From contig NZ_FNBT01000008.1 of the NCBI RefSeq assembly GCF_900102425.1, forward strand, positions 183,685-247,684: DNA of 64,000 nt. The letters run 5' to 3'. The notes beneath the pieces were generated by a model. It was not told where the DNA came from, searched no databases, and saw only the letters and a program-made list of their open reading frames with translations. The stretch comes from Blastococcus aurantiacus. Its GTDB lineage: Bacteria; Actinomycetota; Actinomycetes; Mycobacteriales; Geodermatophilaceae. A program made the position numbers and the translations under genes. Shown here one piece after another: positions 54,635 to 63,987 of the stretch. Position 1 is the stretch's first letter. Each line of letters opens with the position of its first letter.

Positions 54635-55300
54635 GTGCGCGACAGCTACCACGAGGAACTCGACGACATCCGCGGATGCCTGGTCGAGATGGCCAACAGC
54701 GTGGGCTCGCAGATGAGCACGGCCACGACCGCGCTCCTCGACGCCGACGTGGCCCTCGCCGACCTGGTGATCGCCGGGGACGAGCAGATCGACGCCACGC
54801 GCGAGAGCATCGACCAGCGCTGCTTCACCCTGCTGGCGCGCCAGCAGCCGGTCGCGACCGACCTGCGCACGATCGTCGTCGCGACCCGCATCGCCAGCGA
54901 CCTGGAGCGCATGGGCGACCTCGCCGAGCACATCGCCAAGGTGGCCCGGATGCGGTTCCCCGACCACGCCGTCCCGCAGGAGGTGCGCCCGGCGTTCCTC
55001 GAGGCCGGGCACGTCGCGGAGATGCTGGTCGCGAAGGCCGGGACCGTCATCGCCTCGCAGAACGTCGCGAAGGCCCGCGAGCTGGAGACCGACGACGACG
55101 CGATGGACCGCATCCACCGCGGGTTGTTCCGCGAGCTGCTCGCCGACAGCTGGCCCTACGGCGTCGAGACCGCGATCGACGTGACGCTGCTGGGCCGCTA
55201 CTACGAGCGCTTCGCCGACCACGCCGTCAGCGTTGCCCGCCGGGTCGTCTACCTGGTCACCGGCGAGCGCCACGTCCCCGAGGCCAGCACCCCCATCTGA
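54635..55300 (+). CDS. phoU: Phosphate signalling protein PhoU
   Basis: 221 residues, all-helical, two PhoU repeats: RDSYHEELDDIRGCLVEMANSVGSQM ... DLRTIVVATRIASDLERMGDLAEHIAKVA and a second copy with LGRYYERFADHAVSVARRVVYLVTG. The E/DxxxD metal motifs (LERMGD, YERFAD) are present. Negative regulator of SenX3/PhoR-type kinases and Pst uptake. GTG 54635 with GGGAGGACGAC upstream. Divergent from senX3-regX3. Confidence 0.94.
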   Translation: MRDSYHEELDDIRGCLVEMANSVGSQMSTATTALLDADVALADLVIAGDEQIDATRESIDQRCFTLLARQQPVATDLRTIVVATRIASDLERMGDLAEHIAKVARMRFPDHAVPQEVRPAFLEAGHVAEMLVAKAGTVIASQNVAKARELETDDDAMDRIHRGLFRELLADSWPYGVETAIDVTLLGRYYERFADHAVSVARRVVYLVTGERHVPEASTPI

Positions 55301-55303
55301 TTC

Positions 55304-55320
55304 GTCGTCCTCCGGACGAC
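55304..55320 (+). terminator. Hairpin after phoU
   Basis: Stem GTCGTCC (55304-55310) with GGACGAC (55314-55320) around TCC, 3 bp after the phoU stop; same stem sequence as the hairpin at 45354-45370. The following 55321-55459 contains two similar CCCTCCGGGCCC blocks (near 55382 and 55443), the second at the gpm 3' end. Confidence 0.55.
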
Positions 55321-55459
55321 GACCGCGGCCAGGAGCCGTGCCCGACCTGCGCTGAGCCCTTCCCTGCGCCACCTCGGCGAACCCTCCGGGCCCGCGCTCA
55401 GCGGCTTGCCTCGCGGGGCGGCTCCGAGCACTTCCTCGGGGACCCTCCGGGCCCCCTCG

Positions 55460-56215
55460 TCAGTGCTTGCCCTGGTTCTTGACGGCCTCGATGGCGGCGG
55501 CCGCGGCGTCGGGGTCCAGGTACTGCCCGCCCTTGGTGACCGGGCGCAGGTCGTCGTCCAGGTCGTAGCGCAGCGGCACCCCGGTGGGGATGTTGAGGCC
55601 GACGACCTCGTCGTTGCCGAGCCCGTCGAGGTGCTTCACCAGCGCGCGCAGGCTGTTGCCGTGCGCGGCCACGAGCACCGTCTTCCCCTGGCGCAGGTCC
55701 GGCACGATCGCGTCGTACCAGTAGGGCAGCATCCGCACGACGACGTCGGCCAGGCACTCGGTGGCCGGGCGGGCCTCCGGCGGGAGGAACGAGTAGCGCG
55801 CGTCGCCGTCCTGGGCGAACTCGCTGCCCGGCTCGATCGGCGGCGGCGGGGTGTCGTACGAGCGGCGCCAGGTCATGAACTGCTCCTCGCCGTACTCGGC
55901 GAGGGTGGCGGCCTTGTCCTTGCCCTGCAGGGCGCCGTAGTGCCGCTCGTTGAGCCGCCACGAGCGCTGGACCGGGATCCACTGCCGGTCGGCCTCGTGC
56001 AGGGCCAGCTCGGCGGTCATGATCGCCCGGCGCAGCAGCGAGGTGTGCGAGACGTCGGGGAGCAGGCCCTGCTCGGCCAGCAGCCGGCCACCCCGCGCGG
56101 CCTCCTGACGGCCCTTGTCCGTCAGCGGGACGTCGACCCAGCCGGTGAAGAGGTTGGCCTTGTTCCACTCGCTCTCGCCGTGGCGGAGCAGCACGAGGGT
56201 TCCCGTAGAAGTCAC
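55460..56215 (-). CDS. gpmA: 2,3-bisphosphoglycerate-dependent phosphoglycerate mutase
   Basis: 251 residues; glycolytic interconversion of 3- and 2-phosphoglycerate. RHG motif [59 protein letters not shown] (catalytic Glu), and the second His in [21 protein letters not shown] start 56215, 4 bp after the MFS stop. In M. tuberculosis gpm1 also lies between mshA and senX3. Confidence 0.96.
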   Translation of the reverse strand: MTSTGTLVLLRHGESEWNKANLFTGWVDVPLTDKGRQEAARGGRLLAEQGLLPDVSHTSLLRRAIMTAELALHEADRQWIPVQRSWRLNERHYGALQGKDKAATLAEYGEEQFMTWRRSYDTPPPPIEPGSEFAQDGDARYSFLPPEARPATECLADVVVRMLPYWYDAIVPDLRQGKTVLVAAHGNSLRALVKHLDGLGNDEVVGLNIPTGVPLRYDLDDDLRPVTKGGQYLDPDAAAAAIEAVKNQGKH

Positions 56216-56219
56216 GCCG

Positions 56220-57812
56220 TCATCCTGCCCGACCGGTTCCCGTGCCCGCCGGGCCCGTCACCCGATCGCGGCGGCCGGGCAGCCACACCAGCACGACGAC
56301 GACCGCGACCGCGCCCGCGGCCGCCGTCCCCACGGCGGTGACGTGCATGGCGTCGACGAAGGCCTCGCGGGCCGGCTGCACCAGACCGGCCGCTGCCTCC
56401 GCGGCCTCCGGATCGTCCCCCGCCTGCACCCGGCCCACCGCCGCCAGCGTGCCGACGATCGACTCCCCCGCCTGCTCGCGGGCGTCGGCCGGCAGCACGT
56501 CGGTGGCGTCGCCCAGGTTCGCCGCGTAGACCCCGGCCAGCACCGAGCCGAGGATCGCCACCCCCAGCGCGCCGCCCACCTGCCGGACGGAGTTGTTCAC
56601 CGCCGCGCCGGCCCCGGCCTTCTCGCGGGGGACGACGGACATGATCGACTCGGTCGCCGGGGCCATGACCATGCCCATGCCCGCGCCCTGGACGGACAGG
56701 ATCACGATCAGCAGCCCGGCGGGCGAGTCGGCGTCGAGGAGTTGGAAGCCGAGGAACGACGTCGTGATCAGCGCGAACCCGACGGCGCAGACGACCTTGG
56801 CGCCGTACCGCTCGGCCAGCACGGAGCTGCGCGGCCCCATGATCGCCATGCCCAGCGCCACCGGGATGAGCGTCGCGCCGGCCTGCAGCGGGCTGTATCC
56901 CAGCACGCCCTGGAGGTAGAACACGACGTAGAAGGTGGCGCCCAGCAGCGCGAAGAAGTTCAGCCCGAGAGCGCCCGCGGCTGCGGAGAAGGCCGGGTTG
57001 CGGAACAGCGAGACGTCCAGCGCGGGGTGCGCCGAGCGCCGCTGCAGCTGGACGAACAGGGCCAGCAGCGCGAGCCCCCCGAGGAGCGGGACCAGCACGC
57101 CCGGCGTCGTCCAGCCGGCACCCTCGCCGCCGCGGATGATGCCGTAGACCAGACCGGCCAGCGCCACGATCGACAGGAGGACGCCGGGGACGTCGAGGCG
57201 GCCGGGCGAGGGGTCCTTCGACTCCGGGACGATCGCCAGCACGCCGATGATGCCGACGACGGCCACGGGCACCCCGACCAGGAACACCGCGCCCCACCAG
57301 AAGTGCTCGAGGACCGCGCCCCCGGCCAGCGGCCCGCCCGCGACGGCGATCCCGGCGGTGCCCGCCCACACGCCGATCGCGCGCCCGCGCTCCGGACCGG
57401 GGAAGACGTTGGTGATGACGGCGAGGGTGGTGGGCTGGACCGCGGCGCCGCCGACGCCCATGAGCGCCCGGTAGGCGATCAGTTCGCCCGGGCTGTCGCT
57501 CATGGCAGCGAGCACCGACCCCAGCGCGAACACCGACAGCCCGATGACCAGCACCCGGCGCCGGCCGATGCGGTCACCGATGACGCCCCAGGAGAACAGC
57601 AGCCCGGCGAACACGAGGATGTAGGCGTCCACCGCCCACTGCAGCTCGGCCTGCGTGGCACCGAGGTCGCGCTGCAGGGTCGGCAGGGCGACGTTGAGGA
57701 TCGTGTTGCCCATGATCACCACGAGCAGGCACACCGTCATGGTGGCGAGCACCCACCAGCGGCGGGCGTAGCCGGGAGGTGCCTCCTCGGCCGTGGTGCT
57801 GTCCGTCGTCAC
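56220..57812 (-). CDS. DHA2-type MFS drug/proton antiporter
   Basis: 530 residues with about 14 hydrophobic helices, as in the DHA2 (EmrB/QacA) family. Motifs: [53 protein letters not shown] (motif A) and [21 protein letters not shown] (motif C). The substrate is unknown. It is inserted between ybjN and gpm; GTG 57812 overlaps the ybjN stop (GTGA), so it is part of the mshA operon here. Confidence 0.92.
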   Translation of the reverse strand: MTTDSTTAEEAPPGYARRWWVLATMTVCLLVVIMGNTILNVALPTLQRDLGATQAELQWAVDAYILVFAGLLFSWGVIGDRIGRRRVLVIGLSVFALGSVLAAMSDSPGELIAYRALMGVGGAAVQPTTLAVITNVFPGPERGRAIGVWAGTAGIAVAGGPLAGGAVLEHFWWGAVFLVGVPVAVVGIIGVLAIVPESKDPSPGRLDVPGVLLSIVALAGLVYGIIRGGEGAGWTTPGVLVPLLGGLALLALFVQLQRRSAHPALDVSLFRNPAFSAAAGALGLNFFALLGATFYVVFYLQGVLGYSPLQAGATLIPVALGMAIMGPRSSVLAERYGAKVVCAVGFALITTSFLGFQLLDADSPAGLLIVILSVQGAGMGMVMAPATESIMSVVPREKAGAGAAVNNSVRQVGGALGVAILGSVLAGVYAANLGDATDVLPADAREQAGESIVGTLAAVGRVQAGDDPEAAEAAAGLVQPAREAFVDAMHVTAVGTAAAGAVAVVVVLVWLPGRRDRVTGPAGTGTGRAG

Positions 57813-58366
57813 TCCCCGCTGGGGACGCCGTCGGCTGACCGGCGGCTGGGGTCGGCGTCCGGGCGGCGGGTGGGATCGGCGAAGGCGGCGAACGCCTCCA
57901 GGTTGCGCAGCGACTCTCCGCGCTTGACCCGCCAGTCCCACTCGCGGCGGATCGAGGTGCCGAAGCCGATCTCCAGCATCGTGTTGAAGTGGTCGTCGGC
58001 GTAGCTGAGCACCGAGCCGAGGATGCGGTCGAGCTCCTCGGGCGTGACCGCCGCGTGCGGCAGCCGGCCGGTCAGGTAGACGTCGCCCACGTTGTCGATG
58101 GAGTACGAGACCCCGTACATGCGGGCGTTGTGCTGCAGCAGGAAGGTCCACAGCTGCTCGCGGTTCTCGTCGGGCTGGCGGCACACGAAGGCCTCCACCC
58201 GCAGCGCGTGCTCGCCGACGCTGAGCCCGCACACGGTCTTGAGCTTCTTGGTGCCGGGAAGGTCCACCAGCCAGACGCCCGGCCCCGGGTGCTCGTGCAC
58301 CAGCTCGGCCTCGCGCAGCGTCTGGTCGATGACCTCGTCGAGCTCCTCGACCGAGCGCGTCGTCAT
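57809..58366 (-). CDS. YbjN domain-containing protein
   Basis: 185 residues; YbjN/type III chaperone-like fold: [55 protein letters not shown], then [18 protein letters not shown]. In many actinobacteria this gene sits directly after mshA (Rv0487 position). Possibly a chaperone-like partner; function unknown. ATG overlaps the mshA stop (ATGA). Confidence 0.93.
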   Translation of the reverse strand: MTTRSVEELDEVIDQTLREAELVHEHPGPGVWLVDLPGTKKLKTVCGLSVGEHALRVEAFVCRQPDENREQLWTFLLQHNARMYGVSYSIDNVGDVYLTGRLPHAAVTPEELDRILGSVLSYADDHFNTMLEIGFGTSIRREWDWRVKRGESLRNLEAFAAFADPTRRPDADPSRRSADGVPSGE

Positions 58367-59700
58367 CGCGCCACCTGGACGCCGGACAGCACGCGCAGCG
58401 GGCCGAGCAGGCGCTCGCGCGCGGGGCGGGCCGGCGCGGTCGCCATGTCACGCGCCGCCGCGGCGTAGGCCTCGACCAGCGCGTCGGCGGTGCGGTCCCA
58501 GGAGAACCGGGCCGCGTGCCGCCGCGCCCCCGCGGCGAGCAGCTCGCGCCGGGCCAGGACCGCGCGCACCGCGGCGGCGTAGTCGCCCGCGTCGTGGCCG
58601 GCCACCAGCACCCCGGAGACGCCGTCGCGCACCGCCGTCGGCAGGCCGCCCACGGCCGCGGCGACGACGGGGGTGCCGCAGGCCTGGGACTCCAGGGCGA
58701 CGAGGCCGAAGGACTCGTTGTGGCTCGGGACGACGGTGACGTCGGCCGACCGGTAGTGGTCGGCGAGCCGCTCGGGGGGCTGCGGCGGGAAGAACGTGAC
58801 CACGTCGGCGATGCCGAGCGTGGTGGCCAGCTGCTGCAGCTGCTCGGGGGCGTCGAGGCCGGAGCCGCTGGGGGCGCCCACCACGTGCACGCGCAGCCGA
58901 CGGCGCAGTGCGGGGTCGTCGGCCAACAGCCGGGCCGCGGTGTGCAGCAGCACGTCGGGCGCCTTCAGCGGCTGGATGCGGCCGACGAAGAGGAGCACGA
59001 TCGCGTCCTGCGACATGCCGACCGCGCGGCGGGCGGCCGCCCGGCCACCGGGCGAGAAGCGGTCGAGGTCGACGCCGGGCGGGACGACGAGGGTGCGGGC
59101 CGGGTCGGCGCCGTAGAGGCGGACCAGCTGGCGGGCCTCCTCGTCGGTGTTGGCGATCAAGCGGTCGGCCTCGGCCACCACCTGCTCCTCACCGATCACG
59201 CGGGCACGCGGCTCGGGTCGGTCACCGGCGGCCAGCGCCTCGTTCTTGACCTTCGCGAGGGTGTGCGCGGTGTGGATCAGGGGGACGCTCCACCGGTCGC
59301 GCGCCAGCCAGCCCACCTGGCCGGAGAGCCAGTAGTGCGAGTGGACGACGTCGTAGAAGCCGGGCTCGTGCTGGGCCTCCTCGCGCAGGACGGCGGCGGT
59401 GAAGGCGCACAACTGGGCGGGCAGCTCCTCCTTGCCCAGACCCTCGAAGGGCCCCGCGTTGACGTGCCGGACGGTGACGCCCGGGCTCATCTCGACGACG
59501 GGCGGCAGGTCGCTGGAGGTGGCGCGGGTGAAGATGTCCACCTCGATGCCGCGGGCGGCCAGCCGCCGGGAGGCCTCGACGATGTAGACGTTCATCCCAC
59601 CGGCGTCGCCGGCGCCGGGCTGGTCGAGCGGGCTGGTGTGCACCGACAGCGTCGCCACCCGCCGCGGCGTGCCGGTGCGGAAGGGGCGGGGAGCGGGCAC
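58363..59700 (-). CDS. mshA: D-inositol-3-phosphate glycosyltransferase, mycothiol synthesis
   Basis: GT4 family glycosyltransferase of 445 residues; first step of mycothiol synthesis (UDP-GlcNAc plus inositol-3-phosphate). Signature N terminus [69 protein letters not shown] and the EX7E motif [23 protein letters not shown] 59700 with GGGAGG 6 nt upstream. Confidence 0.96.
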   Translation of the reverse strand: MPAPRPFRTGTPRRVATLSVHTSPLDQPGAGDAGGMNVYIVEASRRLAARGIEVDIFTRATSSDLPPVVEMSPGVTVRHVNAGPFEGLGKEELPAQLCAFTAAVLREEAQHEPGFYDVVHSHYWLSGQVGWLARDRWSVPLIHTAHTLAKVKNEALAAGDRPEPRARVIGEEQVVAEADRLIANTDEEARQLVRLYGADPARTLVVPPGVDLDRFSPGGRAAARRAVGMSQDAIVLLFVGRIQPLKAPDVLLHTAARLLADDPALRRRLRVHVVGAPSGSGLDAPEQLQQLATTLGIADVVTFFPPQPPERLADHYRSADVTVVPSHNESFGLVALESQACGTPVVAAAVGGLPTAVRDGVSGVLVAGHDAGDYAAAVRAVLARRELLAAGARRHAARFSWDRTADALVEAYAAAARDMATAPARPARERLLGPLRVLSGVQVAR

Positions 59701-59804
59701 GTGCGACCTCCCGCTCTCCCGTTGTCGTGGTCCAGACTCTCGGACGGTGAACGCTCACGTACCCCCGCCGGCTTCCCATCCTGCATCAGGGTCAGGATGA
59801 CCAC

Positions 59805-60593
59805 ATGTCAGGTGTCCCACCTCTCACCCGGTCCGGTTCCCCCGAGCAGCCCGGGAGCGGGCGCACCGCCGTCGTCACCGGCGCCTCCAGCGGCATCGGC
59901 GCGGCCACCGCGACCCGGCTGGCGGCCGAGGGTTTCGACGTCGTCCTGGGCGCGCGGCGGATGGACCGGCTGAGCGAGCTCGCCGGCTCCATCGGGGCGC
60001 GGGCGCTCCCGCTGGACATCACCGACGCGGCATCGGTCGAGGCGTTCGCCGCCGCGCTGGACCGGGTGGACGTGCTGGTCAACAACGCGGGCGGGGCCTT
60101 CGACGCCAACACCGTCGCGGACGCCGACCTGGACTCGTGGGCCCGTACCTACGAGGTGAACGTGCTCGGCACCGTGCGGCTGACCAAGGCCCTGCTGCCG
60201 GCGCTCGTGGCCTCGGGCGCCGGTGACGTGCTGTTCGTCAGCTCGACGGCCGGGCTGGTCACCTACGAGGGCGGCAGCTCGTACACGGCGGCCAAGCACG
60301 GCACGCACGCCCTCGTCGGGGCGCTTCGGCTGGAGATGGTCGACCAGCCCGTCCGGGTCATCGAGATCGCTCCCGGGATGGTGCACACCGAGGAGTTCTC
60401 GCTCAACCGGCTGCGGTCCCAGGACCGGGCGGACGCCGTCTACCGGGGCGTGCGCGAGCCGCTGGTCGCCGACGACGTCGCCGACTGCATCGCCTGGGCG
60501 GTCACCCGCCCGCACCACGTGAACATCGACCTCATGGTCGTCCGCCCCCGCGCCCAGGCCGCCCAGCACAAGGTCCACAGGGAAGACGTCTGA
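59805..60593 (+). CDS. Classical SDR family oxidoreductase
   Basis: 262 residues. Cofactor loop TAVVTGASSGIGAATATRLAAEG, NNAG at about residue 91, catalytic Ser in FVSSTAGL and YxxxK as YTAAKHG. ARRMDRL after strand 2 suggests NADP preference. The substrate is unknown; M. tuberculosis has an SDR (Rv0484c) at the same place. CAGGAT lies 6 nt before the ATG, a weaker leaderless-type signal. Confidence 0.92.
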   Translation: MSGVPPLTRSGSPEQPGSGRTAVVTGASSGIGAATATRLAAEGFDVVLGARRMDRLSELAGSIGARALPLDITDAASVEAFAAALDRVDVLVNNAGGAFDANTVADADLDSWARTYEVNVLGTVRLTKALLPALVASGAGDVLFVSSTAGLVTYEGGSSYTAAKHGTHALVGALRLEMVDQPVRVIEIAPGMVHTEEFSLNRLRSQDRADAVYRGVREPLVADDVADCIAWAVTRPHHVNIDLMVVRPRAQAAQHKVHREDV

Positions 60594-60610
60594 GCCCTTC
60601 GCCGGCCCTC

Positions 60611-60683
60611 TGGTCGTTGATCATCGTCATGTGGCTGCCCGTACCGGCGTGGCGACCAGCCATCTGGCGATGATCAACCGCCA
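60611..60683. terminator. Large imperfect hairpin between convergent SDR and murB
   Basis: Left arm 60611-60637, loop 60638-60656 (19 nt), right arm 60657-60683. The perfect core is GTTGATCATCG (60616-60626) with CGATGATCAAC (60668-60678). Over 27 positions there are two mismatches and three G-T wobbles. The right arm abuts the murB stop. It may be a bidirectional terminator or a dispersed intergenic repeat of this genome. Confidence 0.65.
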
Positions 60684-61691
60684 CTAGGGGCGGACGGCGG
60701 TCGGCTCGCGGTCGAGGTGGACGCCGAAGCGCTCCTGCACGGTGGCGACGATGCGGTCGGCGAAGGCGAGCAGCTCGGCGGCGCTGGCGCCGTCCTCGGT
60801 GGTCAGCGCCAGGCTGTGGCGGGACGACGTCCCCACGTGCCCGTCGCGGGTGCCGCGGCCGAAGCCGGCATGCTGCACCAGCCAGGCCGCGCTGAGCTTG
60901 ACCTGCCCCTCCCCGGCCGGCCAGCTCGGGCAGCCCTCGACCGCGCGGCCGGCCGGGACGATCGGGTTGGTGAAGAACGAGCCGGCGCTCCGCGAGTCCG
61001 GATCGGCCAGGTCCCAGACCATCCCCTTGCCGCGGCGCAGCGCCAGCACGGCCTCGCGGACCTCGGCCAGCGGCGCCCGCTCACCGATCTCCACCCCGAG
61101 GGTGCGGGCCAGCTCGGCGTAGCCGACCGGTCGTGACAGCGGGCCCGCCTCCAGGGCGAACTCCACCTCGAGGACGACGAAGCGCCCGGGCTCCCGCTTG
61201 AGCCGGCTGTCGCGGTAGGCGAACCCGCACTCGGCCGGGGTGAGCGACCGCCCGGCCTTCTCCGCGCGGTCGTACACGCGGACGGCGGTGATCGTCTGCG
61301 CGACCTCCTGGCCGTAGGCGCCCACGTTCTGCACCGGGGTGGCGCCCGTCGAGCCGGGGATGCCGGACAGCGCCTCCATCCCCGACAGCTGCTCCGCGAC
61401 GGTGTAACCGACCAGTCCGTCCCAGTCCTCCCCCGCCTGCACGGTCAGCCGGTCGCCGTCCCGGCGGATGCCGCGGGTGCGGACCGCGACGACGTCCCCG
61501 GGCCAGCCCTCGTCCGGTGCGACGACGTTGGAGCCACCGCCCAGCAGCAGCAGCGGGCGCCCGGCCTCGTCGGCGTCGCGGACGGCGGCGACCAGCTCCT
61601 CGGCGGTCTCCACCTCCACCAGCCGCTCGGCCGGCCCGCCCACCGCGAGGGTGGTGAGCTCCGCCAGCGGGACGTCGGATCGCAGCTGCAC
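60684..61691 (-). CDS. murB: UDP-N-acetylmuramate dehydrogenase
   Basis: FAD enzyme of peptidoglycan precursor synthesis, 335 residues. LTTLAVGGPAERLVEV, LLLGGGSNVVAPDEG, SGIPGSTGATPVQNVGAYGQEV, FAYRDSRLK and the catalytic Ser in RSAGSFFTNPIV. GTG 61691 is preceded by TACCGT 6 nt upstream; leaderless initiation is likely. Divergent from the methyltransferase gene with 34 bp between starts. Confidence 0.95.
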   Translation of the reverse strand: MQLRSDVPLAELTTLAVGGPAERLVEVETAEELVAAVRDADEAGRPLLLLGGGSNVVAPDEGWPGDVVAVRTRGIRRDGDRLTVQAGEDWDGLVGYTVAEQLSGMEALSGIPGSTGATPVQNVGAYGQEVAQTITAVRVYDRAEKAGRSLTPAECGFAYRDSRLKREPGRFVVLEVEFALEAGPLSRPVGYAELARTLGVEIGERAPLAEVREAVLALRRGKGMVWDLADPDSRSAGSFFTNPIVPAGRAVEGCPSWPAGEGQVKLSAAWLVQHAGFGRGTRDGHVGTSSRHSLALTTEDGASAAELLAFADRIVATVQERFGVHLDREPTAVRP

Positions 61692-61725
61692 GCCTCGACG
61701 GTAGCCGGGACTAGGCTCCGGACCG
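61692..61725. promoter_or_regulatory. Compact divergent promoter region, murB / methyltransferase
   Basis: Minus -10 TACCGT at 61698-61703 (6 nt to murB GTG); plus -10 TAGGCT at 61712-61717 (8 nt to the methyltransferase GTG). Third divergent pair of this design in the window. Confidence 0.55.
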
Positions 61726-62589
61726 GTGAGCGAGGCGGGCAGCGGGCACAAGAAGCGGGCCTCGCTGTCCCCTCAGCCGCAGCGCAGGGCGCCCCGGCTG
61801 GCCGCCGGCCGGGCCCGTGCGCTGGGACTCCCGACCCGTGGGACCACCAACGCCAACCGGCTGCGCCGCGTCGATCGCTGGCTGCTGGCCACCCAGGTAC
61901 CCCGGCTGCGCGACTCCGCCCGCCCGCTGGTCGTCGACCTCGGCTACGGCGCCTCCGCCGTCACCACGCTCGAGCTCGTGGAGCGGCTCGGTCCGGAGGT
62001 GGACGGGCTGGAGGTCGTGGGGCTGGAGATCGATCCCGCGCGGGTCGCCGCGGTCGCGGACGACCGGGACCCACCGCGCGTCGACTTCCGGCTGGGCGGG
62101 TTCGAGCTGGCGGGTCTGCAGCCGGTGCTGGTGCGGGCGTTCAACGTGCTGCGCCAGTACGACGAGGAGTCCGCCGCCCGCGCCTGGGACACGATGCGCG
62201 CCGGGGTGGCACCCGGCGGCCTGATCGTCGAGGGCACGTGCGACGAGTGGGGACGGCGCTCGGCGTGGGTGGCGCTGGACGCCGACGGACCGCTCACCCT
62301 CACGTTGGCCGCCCGGGTCTCCGACATCGACCGCCCGTCGGACCTGGCCGAGCGGCTGCCCAAGGCGCTGATCCACCACAACGTGCCCGGGCAGCCGGTG
62401 CACGAGTTCCTCCGGGCGTTCGACGCCGCCTGGGCCACCGCCGCGGGGATGTCGACGTTCGGCCCGCGCCAGCGCTGGGTCGCGGCGGTGGAGTCGCTGG
62501 CCGATCAGGGCTGGCCGCTGGTCGGGTCCTCGCGGCGCTGGCGGCACGGCGAGGTCACCGTCCGTTGGTCGGCGGTCGCGCCGGTCTGA
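61726..62589 (+). CDS. Class I SAM-dependent methyltransferase-like protein
   Basis: 287 residues. The SAM loop reads PLVVDLGYGASAVTTLELVERL, followed by VVGLEIDPARVAAVADDR (acidic end of strand 2) and FNVLRQYDEESAARAWDTMRAGVAPGGLIVEGTCDEWGR. Conserved beside murB in related actinobacteria; substrate unknown. A basic N-terminal ~50 residues precede the fold. GTG 61726; convergent with the next gene, 10 bp apart. Confidence 0.85.
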   Translation: MSEAGSGHKKRASLSPQPQRRAPRLAAGRARALGLPTRGTTNANRLRRVDRWLLATQVPRLRDSARPLVVDLGYGASAVTTLELVERLGPEVDGLEVVGLEIDPARVAAVADDRDPPRVDFRLGGFELAGLQPVLVRAFNVLRQYDEESAARAWDTMRAGVAPGGLIVEGTCDEWGRRSAWVALDADGPLTLTLAARVSDIDRPSDLAERLPKALIHHNVPGQPVHEFLRAFDAAWATAAGMSTFGPRQRWVAAVESLADQGWPLVGSSRRWRHGEVTVRWSAVAPV

Positions 62590-62599
62590 TCCCCTCCGC

Positions 62600-63100
62600 T
62601 CAGGCGCAGGTCCACGCGCCGAGGGCCGGCCACGCCTCGACGGTGTCCCCGTCCACGACGAAGACCGTGGCCAGATCGCTCGCCAGCCACAGCTCGATCC
62701 CGGCGTCGTTCTCGTAGCCCGTCGCCACGGCATCGTCGGGCAGTTCCGCGTCCGGCACGAACGGGGCGACGGTGAAGTCGTCCATGACGCCGCCCGGGTC
62801 GCGCACGAACGAGCGATGGGCGTCCGGGGCGGGATCGGCGCCGGCCGGCCACACCAGGCTGAGCACCAGCGCGTCGCCCCACTCGCAGTGCGTCTCGCCG
62901 GGGCGGAACGTGGGCTGCGAGACCGCACGCCCGTCCAGCTGCCACCCCACCATCAGCCCCTCTGGCAGGGGTGCCACGCCGTCCGCGCCGGGGGCGTCAG
63001 CGCTCCGGGCCCGGAGCGCCAGCCAGGTGACGACCGCGACGACGAGCGCTCCGGCCAGCACGAGCGCGACGAGCCGCAGGGTGTCCGTTCGCCTGAGCAT
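62600..63100 (-). CDS. Hypothetical single-pass membrane protein
   Basis: 166 residues. One N-terminal helix (LRLVALVLAGALVVAVVTWLAL), then an extracytoplasmic beta-rich domain with cysteines in ETHCEWGDALVLSLVW and at the end (ALGAWTCA), which could form a disulfide. No known family. The ATG overlaps the stop of the upstream gene by one base (TGATG). Confidence 0.75.
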   Translation of the reverse strand: MLRRTDTLRLVALVLAGALVVAVVTWLALRARSADAPGADGVAPLPEGLMVGWQLDGRAVSQPTFRPGETHCEWGDALVLSLVWPAGADPAPDAHRSFVRDPGGVMDDFTVAPFVPDAELPDDAVATGYENDAGIELWLASDLATVFVVDGDTVEAWPALGAWTCA

Positions 63101-63987
63101 CAGTCCTGCAGCGTCTCGAACGGCACCTCGCGCGGAGGCTCCTGCGCCGCTGCGCGCAGGCTGTCCAGCGTGGGGTTCACGGCGAGAAAGGGCTCGACCT
63201 GGTAGGGCTCGAGGGCCGGCAGCGTCAGCCGGCCGTCGGACTCGATCTCGGCCAGCATGGCGCCGTTGGAGGCGACGCTCCAGAGGTCCGGCTCGTAGTC
63301 GTGGACCGGGGACGACGACTCGAGGAAGAGGACCAGGTCGCCCAGGGCGGGCAGGCCGGCGGCCAGGACGTCGTAGGACGTCGCCGACGTCCCCACCACG
63401 AAACCGACGCGGATCGTCCCGTCCGTGACCTGGCCCCCCAGGACCTCCGTCACGGTGAGCCGCGCGTGAGCGGTCCGCCACATGGCGCGGGGGTCGTCGA
63501 ACGGCACCTCGATGGTGGAGGTCTCGTCCTCTTCGGGGGCGTAGAAGGCGCGGCCCGGGCTGACGCTCGTCACGTGCCCGACGACGACCGCATCGGTCAG
63601 CGTTGCCACGTCCCCGTTGATCACCCGGTACCGCCTGTTGGGCAGGTACTCGGCCAGGGAAGCGGGGCTGATGGAACTCGAGGCGGCCGCGTTCGTGCCC
63701 GCGATGCTCGTCCGGTAGGCGGCCGCGGCGGCTTCGGTGTCGACGCCGGCCGCGGCAGCGCTGCTCCCGTCCTGCCCGGCGGCCCCCCGGTCCTGCTCCC
63801 GTGCGCCGTCGAGGATGGTGAGCCCACCCACCGCCACGGCGATCGCGAGGACACAGCTCACGACCCCGGCCCGGCGGCGGGTGCTGCGCCGCCGCAGGCC
63901 TGCCACCCGTGGGACCAGGTCGGTGGGCGGCCGGCCGGCCAGCTCGGCGTCGCGACGCAGCGCCTCGCGCAGCTCGTCGGTGTTCAT
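63100..63987 (-). CDS. Hypothetical membrane-anchored protein, possibly linked to an upstream sigma factor gene
   Basis: 295 residues. A cytoplasmic N terminus (NTDELREALRRDAELAGRPPTDLVPRVAGLRRRSTRRR), one helix (AGVVSCVLAIAVAVGGLTIL), then an external domain with VVVGHVTSVSPGRAFYAPEEDE and a beta-rich body. The N-terminal style resembles proteins encoded after ECF sigma genes, and such a gene could lie just beyond the right edge; unverified. GAGAGGACGCC precedes the ATG at 63987. Confidence 0.75.
   Translation of the reverse strand: MNTDELREALRRDAELAGRPPTDLVPRVAGLRRRSTRRRAGVVSCVLAIAVAVGGLTILDGAREQDRGAAGQDGSSAAAAGVDTEAAAAAYRTSIAGTNAAASSSISPASLAEYLPNRRYRVINGDVATLTDAVVVGHVTSVSPGRAFYAPEEDETSTIEVPFDDPRAMWRTAHARLTVTEVLGGQVTDGTIRVGFVVGTSATSYDVLAAGLPALGDLVLFLESSSPVHDYEPDLWSVASNGAMLAEIESDGRLTLPALEPYQVEPFLAVNPTLDSLRAAAQEPPREVPFETLQD

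Noticed and set aside
55382..55465. Two CCCTCCGGGCCC-containing blocks as a mobile repeat
   Set aside because: Only a short stretch matches and one copy includes the gpm 3' end; could be chance in 73%-GC-type sequence. Needs a genome-wide copy count.
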